From: Penium margaritaceum
Taxonomy: Eukaryota > Streptophyta > Zygnematophyceae > Desmidiales > Peniaceae
Assembly: GCA_023375785.1 (NCBI GenBank)
Contig: SZWC01025324.1
Location: 1,542-25,501 of the forward strand
DNA: 23,960 bases
Reading direction: 5' to 3'
Part shown: positions 18,541 through 23,960 of the stretch, one piece after another
Layout: the number at the start of each line of letters is the position of its first letter
Position numbering within the stretch: position 1 is the first letter of the stretch
Program-made: the position numbers and the translations under genes
Notes under the pieces: model-generated
What the model was told of the DNA's origin: nothing
The model's input: the letters and a program-made list of their open reading frames with translations, nothing else
Databases searched by the model: none

Positions 18541-19866
18541 GCATCAGATGGACGTGAGCAATGCATTCCTCCATGGCTCACTGGAGGGTGAGGAGCTCTA
18601 CATGGTGCAGCCCCCAGGCTACGACGATGGTACTGGGAGAGTCTGGCGGCTGCGGAAGGTCCTCTATGGCCTGAAGCAGTCGCCTCGGTGCTGGAACCAG
18701 GAGATCAGCAGCACACTTCTCCGTGGCGGCCTCCAGCGCAGCACCGCTGACCCCGCACTGTTTCTCAACCCGCGAAGTCAGACCTTCACCGCAGTTCTGG
18801 TATACGTTGACGATCTCCTCATCGCGTCGCCAGACACGGCCACCATCCAGCGTGTCAAGGACTTGCAACACGCCGCCTACCAGATGAAGGATCTCGGGTC
18901 TGCCCGAGTCTTCCTTGGCATGGAGCTCGAGCACGATCGCTCCCAGGGCATCCTACACGTCCACCAGGCTGTCTATGTGCATACCTTGTCCGCTCGCTTC
19001 GCCGAGGACCTGCCCCTCGTGTCCAGCGCATCTTCACCTATGTCACCCGATGGCTACGTGAAGCTCAAGAGTCCTGACCCAGCTGTTGTGGGGGAGCCAG
19101 TTGATGTGACCACGTATCTGCGGATCATCGGGTCAATGATGTTCCTGGCGACGACAACGCGTCCAAACATCGCGTTCGCCGTCAACCTCCTGGCCCAGTT
19201 CTCTCAGGAGCCGCGTCACCTCCACTACGAGGCCGCGATCCGAGAGCTGCGCTATGTCGTCTCGACCCCTCGGCGAGGTCTCATGTTCCGCCGCCAGCCG
19301 TCCGTCGTCGCAGTGGGCTACACCGACAGTGACTGGGCCGGCAGTCCAGACGGTAAGAGTCGCACAGGCTGGATCTTCCTGATCGGTGGCAGAGTTGTTT
19401 TCTGGCGCAGTGGTAAGCAGAGGTGCATTGCACGCAGCACTGCTGAGGCTGAGTACGTGGCACTTGGCTCAGGCGCGTGTGAGAGTGTGTGGTTGCGTCG
19501 TCTGTTGTCCGAGTTGCGTCAGTCTGTCGCATCCATCACCTTGCATTGTGACAATGAGAGTGCCATGGCCATTGCCGACAATGACGGTGTACATCACACT
19601 CGCACAAAGCACATCAATGTTGAGTATCACTATGTGCGTTCGTTGTTGTACGACGGCAGCATCAGCATCATGTGGGTTGAGACAGCACGGCACCTGGCTG
19701 ACTTCCTGACCAAGGTACTGAAGCGGGACTCGTTCAAGAAGGCTGTGAGTTCAGTCGGCGTGCGTCCGTGATTTGCTCTCTTGGTCTCTGCCTGCGTCTC
19801 TGCGTGCCCTGGGGGAGTCTGGATATTGACCGTGTCTCTGTCCGCCCATGTGCACTACGCCTGTGA

Positions 19867-19878
19867 GTCATGGGGTAG
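19867..19878 (+). other. Polypurine tract of element 2
   Basis: GTCATGGGGTAG abuts TGTTGG of the 3' LTR, one purine-breaking T apart from the element-1 tract. A better tract, TGGGGGAG, lies at 19810-19817, 61 bp upstream of the LTR, and may be a second polypurine block. Confidence 0.7.
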
Positions 19879-20659
19879 TGTTGGTTTTTGCTCTCATTGT
19901 GCTCTGTTGTGTCTTCCCGGCTTGTGTACATCGGCGTGCAGATGACTGACGGCGAGACTCGATGCTGATGGAGTGCCGTCCGATGGAGCCGACGCACGCT
20001 GAGGTCTTCTCGCAGTTCGCTAGAGCCTCCTCTGTCCGGCGACGTGTTTAGCTCCATCGGCAGGCCTCCTTTGCGGTCGCGCTGCCGGCGGTCACGGCCA
20101 CCACAGTTGCTGTCTGCATGCATCCAGCGCGTCCTATCGCGTCTGAATCGTCATGCGCTGCCTAGGGTCCTTGTTGCATGTTGCATGGCCCTATTCGGCA
20201 TCATAAACCATCGTAGGCACTGCTTGGGTTCAGGCCGCCTGATTCTGACCGCACGGCTGATTCTGACCGCACGACTGCGTTCGCAGCGTCGGTATTATGG
20301 TATGGTCCAGTTTTCAGGAAAAACGGACGACGCCCGGGTTTTGGGCTGTCGGCCGTCTGGCAGGCCTCACCGAGAAAACTGCCAGCCTGAAAATAGGTTA
20401 TTTCTGATTGGCTGGTGAATTGAGTAACAAGGTCTACAGAGCTGGGGGGGAGGCTAGTTCTTGGAGCGGTCTCGCATTGTGTCTCATTGTTCATTCCTAA
20501 TCAGTCTTTTCCAGTTTTCAGCTGCTTTCTGGCGCTAACATTTTCGCGCACACTTCTGAGTAACAAACCCACAGCTTCCAGACTTAGGCTCTAGAGCAGC
20601 AGACTGAGGGGGCAGCAGACTTGAGCAACGAGCGTAGAAGCCCGCACGCTGCATCAACA
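19879..20659 (+). repeat. 3' LTR of element 2
   Basis: It begins TGTTGGTTTTTG and ends CATCAACA, like the 5' LTR. It carries a tandem duplication of an 18-bp unit starting CTGATTCTGACC (20239-20256, 20257-20274) and lacks about 26 bp present in the 5' LTR. Numerous point differences separate it from the 5' LTR. It shares some bases with the 10886-11319 fragment rather than with 11379-11812, so the assembled 5' LTR may come from another copy. Confidence 0.9.
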
Positions 20660-20690
20660 TGCTAAAATGCGTCTAGGGCATGCACGCCCA
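20660..20690. other. 31-bp spacer between two LTR ends
   Basis: This short stretch lies between the 3' end of element 2 and the LTR end of element 3. It does not resume the element-1 LTR and holds no gene. Confidence 0.6.
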
Positions 20691-21189
20691 TGTTGAATGA
20701 GACATGAGCTCTGGGTGTGAGTGTGAGAAGTGCAGCGCCAAGATTTGGCTAAGTCTGGAACGAATAAATTAAGAATCAAGGAAGAAGTATACAATGAGCC
20801 CTACACTGAGCTTTTGTTCTGGGGACTGGCGGCTAGCCCACCAGGCCCCGTCATCCCCGCCGCACCAAAAGGCACGGACGGGGAGTACACATGTCCTAGA
20901 ACATGAAACCACAAACTGGAGGTCTCCCGAGGCACTGGAACAGTCAACCGTGTGCCCGGGTCTCGACCGACAGGAAAATATCAAATATACCCCAAACACA
21001 ACCAGAATATACGNACCACCAGGTGCCCGGGTCTCGACCACCGAGAAAACTCTACTAGACACATATGGGTAAACTGAGCTGCTAGAATGCATCATTCATG
21101 TCACAGAAGAAGTAATGTAGCCACCGGAGAACAATCAGCTCAAACTAGGAGACAAGGCTACATGATAGCTCAAAGCCCACACACCAACA
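20691..21189 (-). repeat. 3' LTR of element 3
   Basis: About 499 bp with TGTTGG at its start (21189) and TTCAACA at its end (20691) on the - strand. A single N lies at 21014. The motif GTGCCCGGGTCTCGACC occurs on both sides of it (about 20952 and 21024), but the flanking similarity is short. The LTR is not similar to those of elements 1 and 2. No second copy is in the window to confirm the ends. Confidence 0.6.
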
Positions 21190-21316
21190 CTCCCCCTGGG
21201 CTGCAAGAGCTGTCGACAAGGTACCAGCTGAGAAGATACAGACGCTCCCCCGTGATGAGAGAGTCCTGAGAACATGAATGCCAACCCCAATGTGCTAGGA
21301 TGCATCTGCTCCCCCT
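21190..21316 (-). other. Three polypurine blocks upstream of the element 3 LTR
   Basis: On the - strand AGGGGGAG occurs at 21309-21316 and 21190-21197, and CGGGGGAG at 21245-21252. The last in reading order abuts the LTR. Repeated polypurine blocks before the 3' LTR have been reported for the Sirevirus lineage of plant copia elements, so this may be a lineage clue. Confidence 0.6.
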
Positions 21317-21503
21317 GCATGCAGAAAGCTGTGAACCTACCGCCTAAAGATAACACTGCATCTCCTCCTGGCTCAAACGATCCTGGGAAGAACAATCCAA
21401 CAGTGGACAGTAGCTGGAGATGTGAGTACGTCATCAGAGAGACGAGGATGAGGCTAGAATGACTAACATGTCCACAACTCACTCACGCACTCTCTAACGC
21501 CTG

Positions 21504-23960
21504 TCACTCACCACGTGGACACTCCCAGAGATCCCAACTAGCAGGATCCCGGGTGTCACTCTCATGAGACTCAGAGGGTGGAGGAGTGGAGAAGACGCTG
21601 CCGAATGCACCATGGCTGAGCGAGGAGAGAGAGGCTGATCCCCCCACATCTGGGAGGTGCCAGAGGTCCCAACAGGCAGACTCCGAAATAGTACAGGTGG
21701 AGAGGATGGTGTTGGAGGATCCTGGAGTGGAGAGTGGAGATGTAGCTGGAGCTGTGTGTGGGACACTCACTCCTGCAGTCGGTACAGCAACTGCACACTC
21801 CAATGTGCGCAGATGCTCCTGCGCTACAACCAACTCACCGTGGACAAGAGAGGCGCGCTCACGCATCTCGGCATGATCCTCCTGAGTCACTGTGCGAAGC
21901 TCAAACTCAGCATCCTCAAGCACTGCCATCATCTCACTGTACGTGGTGGACAGGGAGTCAACCACTCTCCGGAGTACCATCACCTCCATCTCTGCTGCTC
22001 GAAGCTGAGTGGCTGCAGGTGCTGTGCCTCCTGAAGCAAAATGTCTCAAGGTATCCAAGGACTGAGACAAAGGGTCATCTGAAGGACGTGGATGCTGGAC
22101 AACCTGTGAGGTAGGAGGCGTGCAAGACTCAGAGGTGGAGAGAGATGGTCCAGGTGTAAAGGAGAAGGATGTGGGTGAGCTCAAGGATGTCGCAAGGCTG
22201 TCTGATGTGTCGTCTCTGCTCAGTACATCAGGATCCCCATCCTGTGAGGGGCTGTCTGAGGGTGCTACGGAACTGGACTCGGAACCATCTGGGCTGTGTC
22301 CGTTACAACCCTCAGCAAGGATCTCGGCTAACGCATCCTCTAGTGCACGTAACCACCCCTCTGCATCCCTCAGCTCACACTCTCTAGACATCTGGATGCA
22401 ATCGCTCCTCCCCATGTCTCCAATGAAGGTGTAACCTGGAGCATCCTCCGGTGGAGGGATATCACCAGCCAATATCGCTCGAACGGTAGCGACGTACGTC
22501 TCCTGCGCACTGATCTGGGAGCGAATGTCATCCTCCTCAGCTCGGCATCTCAGACAGAAATGACCGGATGCTGCCGACCTGGTGAAGGGCACTGACTCTG
22601 CAGTCACCACCATAGGTGGGCAAGACTCCGACGCCCCCCCCAAGATGTCTCTATCACCTGCTGTATGATCACTGACCAATGAGGGACAGAACAGCACGGC
22701 TGATGCGGTCGATGCAGCTGAGGCTGCCGATATGGCTGCTACTGACGATGTAGCTGATGCTGTCAGTGGAGATGATGCTGCCGATGCAGCTGCTGATGCA
22801 GATGCTGCAGGTGCTGCCGATGCTGCCGGTGCTGCTGATGCAGCAGATGCTGCTGATGCAGCAGATGCTGCTGATGCAACAGATGCTGCCGATGAAGCCG
22901 GTGGCGCTGATGCAGCTGGTGCTGATGATGTAGCTGGTGCTACTGAGGAAGGTGCTGCTGCCGATGTAGCAGATGGAACTGATGCTGGAGGTGCTGTAGA
23001 TGATGTCGATATGGTAGATGTAGCTGATTTCCCAACAGGTGATGCTAAAGAGGATGTAGGTGGTATCGCTGAGACAGAGGCTGGAGTAGATGCAACAACC
23101 GGAGCTGATGATGATCCTGAAGGTGCCGACACCGCCCCTGTAGAGGATCCTGATGAAGGCGTCGATCCAAATGATAGAGCTGGTGCACCTGGTGGAGATG
23201 ATATGGTCAGTGCAACTAACGTGGCTAGCAGGGCTGGTGTGGAAGATGAAAGCGCTGTAGAGGCAACAGATACAGCTGGTTCTGTCGACACTGAGGATGC
23301 AACAGATGCTACTGTCGCTAACACTGGTGAAGTACCTGACACTGACAAAGGTGTCGACGTAGCTGGTGAAGACCATGCGCAGGCAGAAGCTGGTGACGTC
23401 ACAGCTAAGGCAGCCGGTGCTATAAGCGAAGGAGATGCTGTAGTAGAGGCGGATGTCGATGAAGCTGTAGATGTAGTAGATGACGCTGACGCTGCTGCCA
23501 CTGGTGAGGAAGTAGATGGAGTGGGTGGTGCTGCTGGTGCAGCTGCCACAGCAGATGCAACTGGTACTGTAAGCGGTGTAGGTGCTGCACGAGAGGCTGA
23601 TGCCGATGAAACTGTGGATGCAGCAGATGACGCCGATGCTGCGCCTGCTGGTGAAGAAGTAGACGGAGCAGGTGATGGTGCTGGTGTAGAGAGGACTGAT
23701 GCTGCTAATCCTGGCAAAGATGTAGACGCTACTGGGGACGCACCTGCTGGCGGTGCAACAGGTGGGACAGCTGGTGGAGCAAGTGCAGCTGTACCAGCGT
23801 ATGAAGCTGGTGCTGTAGAGGGTGCGGAAAGCGTGGATGTAGACTGTGTGGACGTGTCTGATGCTGCTACTGCTCCTAAAGCTGTAGAGGCTGCAGAGGA
23901 CACTGCTGCAGGCGATGCAACAGGTGGGGCAGCCGGTGTAGTGAGTGCAGCTGTACCAGC
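21504..23960 (-). CDS. Ala/Ser/Thr/Pro-rich ORF of element 3, partial at its 5' end
   Basis: The frame is open for over 800 codons from the window edge to TGA at 21504-21506, and no convincing start codon is visible, so the N-terminus lies outside. I do not recognise the protein. The first ~400 visible residues are mucin-like, almost only Ala, Ser, Thr, Pro and Val. They include a ~45-residue segment occurring twice (around PSTSSPAGAASASS and PSTSSPVAAASASS) and a run of SAASAASAAS. A more ordinary part follows, with a CLRC pair and a charged helix (EEDDIRSQISAQE). A Ser-rich linker leads to a Glu/Arg-rich heptad-like helix around EMEVMVLRRVVDSL, likely a coiled coil, then two WDLW motifs near the C-terminus. 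No signal peptide, membrane helix or pol motif is seen. It ends 314 bp before the 3' LTR, where pol would normally end or an env-like ORF would lie. Confidence 0.55.
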   Translation of the reverse strand, partial: AGTAALTTPAAPPVASPAAVSSAASTALGAVAASDTSTQSTSTLSAPSTAPASYAGTAALAPPAVPPVAPPAGASPVASTSLPGLAASVLSTPAPSPAPSTSSPAGAASASSAASTVSSASASRAAPTPLTVPVASAVAAAPAAPPTPSTSSPVAAASASSTTSTASSTSASTTASPSLIAPAALAVTSPASACAWSSPATSTPLSVSGTSPVLATVASVASSVSTEPAVSVASTALSSSTPALLATLVALTISSPPGAPALSFGSTPSSGSSTGAVSAPSGSSSAPVVASTPASVSAIPPTSSLASPVGKSATSTISTSSTAPPASVPSATSAAAPSSVAPATSSAPAASAPPASSAASVASAASAASAASAASAAPAASAAPAASASAAASAASSPLTASATSSVAAISAASAASTASAVLFCPSLVSDHTAGDRDILGGASESCPPMVVTAESVPFTRSAASGHFCLRCRAEEDDIRSQISAQETYVATVRAILAGDIPPPEDAPGYTFIGDMGRSDCIQMSRECELRDAEGWLRALEDALAEILAEGCNGHSPDGSESSSVAPSDSPSQDGDPDVLSRDDTSDSLATSLSSPTSFSFTPGPSLSTSESCTPPTSQVVQHPRPSDDPLSQSLDTLRHFASGGTAPAATQLRAAEMEVMVLRRVVDSLSTTYSEMMAVLEDAEFELRTVTQEDHAEMRERASLVHGELVVAQEHLRTLECAVAVPTAGVSVPHTAPATSPLSTPGSSNTILSTCTISESACWDLWHLPDVGGSASLSSLSHGAFGSVFSTPPPSESHESDTRDPASWDLWECPRGE

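Larger units (their letters stand above)
15342..19771 (+). pseudogene. pol: Pol polyprotein of element 2 (PR-IN-RT-RH), frame-shifted
   Basis: Protease region: WIINSGATHHMT, with AAC at 15510-15512 where the catalytic Asp is expected. The frame changes near 15700-15720, and the protease C-terminus is shorter than in element 1. Integrase: His/Cys zinc region about 15885-16030, then the intact catalytic triad Asp 16087-16089, Asp 16279-16281, Glu 16384-16386. A duplicated 332-bp stretch after the N at 16714 ends in TGA 17023-17025, where the first copy has TGG. The integrase-RT linker holds a 36-bp repeat (17212-17716) and further frame changes. RT and RNase H are open from about 17960 to TGA 19769-19771, with YVDD at 18803-18814, TDSDW and TKHIN blocks, and a duplicated 40 codons at the N at 18421. 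The RT-RNase H part is the best preserved coding segment of the window. Confidence 0.9.
11321..20659 (+). mobile_element. Element 2: degraded Ty1/copia retrotransposon with both LTRs
   Basis: The element has LTRs of 790 bp (11321-12110) and 781 bp (19879-20659), each beginning TGTTGG and ending CATCAACA. It has a Met-tRNA primer site, a 1.3 kb structured leader, gag, pol and a polypurine tract. It is about 9.3 kb as assembled, but two single-N junctions inside pol (16714, 18421) carry duplicated sequence totalling about 450 bp, so the true copy is shorter. No target-site duplication can be confirmed: the base before the 5' LTR is N, and TGCTA follows the 3' LTR. Frame changes in gag and pol and a protease active-site change mark it as non-autonomous. 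Confidence 0.93.
20691..23960 (-). mobile_element. Element 3: LTR retroelement entering from the right edge
   Basis: On the - strand an 11-base polypurine tract (CCCAGGGGGAG) is followed by TGTTGGTGTGTGG at 21189, the same boundary layout as in elements 1 and 2. The LTR would run down to 20691, where the - strand reads TTCAACA, matching TGTTG as inverted ends. Upstream on the - strand lie non-coding sequence and a long Ala/Ser-rich ORF. Gag, pol and the other LTR are outside the window or absent. The element may be a non-autonomous LTR element or one with an extra 3' ORF. Confidence 0.65.

Noticed and set aside
17274..18557. 427-codon + frame as a separate gene
   Set aside because: It translates the 36-bp minisatellite and then runs out of frame over the RT domain.
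21014..21014. Fourth duplicated single-N joint
   Set aside because: Only a 17-bp motif is shared on both sides and it does not abut the N, unlike the other three joints.

Overview
The window is a nest of LTR retrotransposons in a eukaryotic nuclear genome. No host gene is supported. Two degraded Ty1/copia elements lie head to tail on the + strand. A third LTR element enters from the right edge on the - strand. Both + elements have a primer-binding site matching the 3' end of plant-type initiator Met-tRNA (TGGTATCAGAGC), copia domain order (Gag, zinc knuckle, protease, integrase, RT, RNase H) and LTRs starting TGTTGG. This points to a green plant or alga with GC-rich, Ala/Ser-rich coding. The species cannot be named from the sequence.

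Layout. 1-2041: non-coding flank with a cluster of TACCGCGGTA palindromes at 1010-1225. 2042-10073: element 1, with a 5' LTR, a PBS, a ~1.8 kb leader holding an unrecognised ORF, gag and pol broken by stops and two frame changes, a polypurine tract, and only the first 60 bp of the 3' LTR. 10074-11319: pieces of the element-2 LTR in both orientations around a 559-base N gap, probably unresolved assembly. 11321-20659: element 2, with LTRs of 790 and 781 bp, a 1.3 kb leader of hairpins, CAG repeats, a 28-bp palindromic array and TGACGTCA sites, then a Gln-rich gag and a broken pol. 20691-23960: element 3 on the - strand, with a ~499-bp 3' LTR, three polypurine blocks and a >800-residue Ala/Ser/Thr/Pro-rich ORF open to the window edge.

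The two copia elements are related but distinct families. Neither copy looks able to move alone: element 1 has six in-frame stops and a changed integrase catalytic residue, and element 2 has frame changes and an Asp-to-Asn change at the protease active site. The most notable signals are: stops that are almost all TAG, in contexts fitting decay at CHG methylation sites (a Gln-recoding alternative is considered); the structured leader of element 2; the non-pol ORF just upstream of element 3's 3' LTR; and single-N junctions flanked by near-identical direct duplications, which are probably unmerged contig overlaps.
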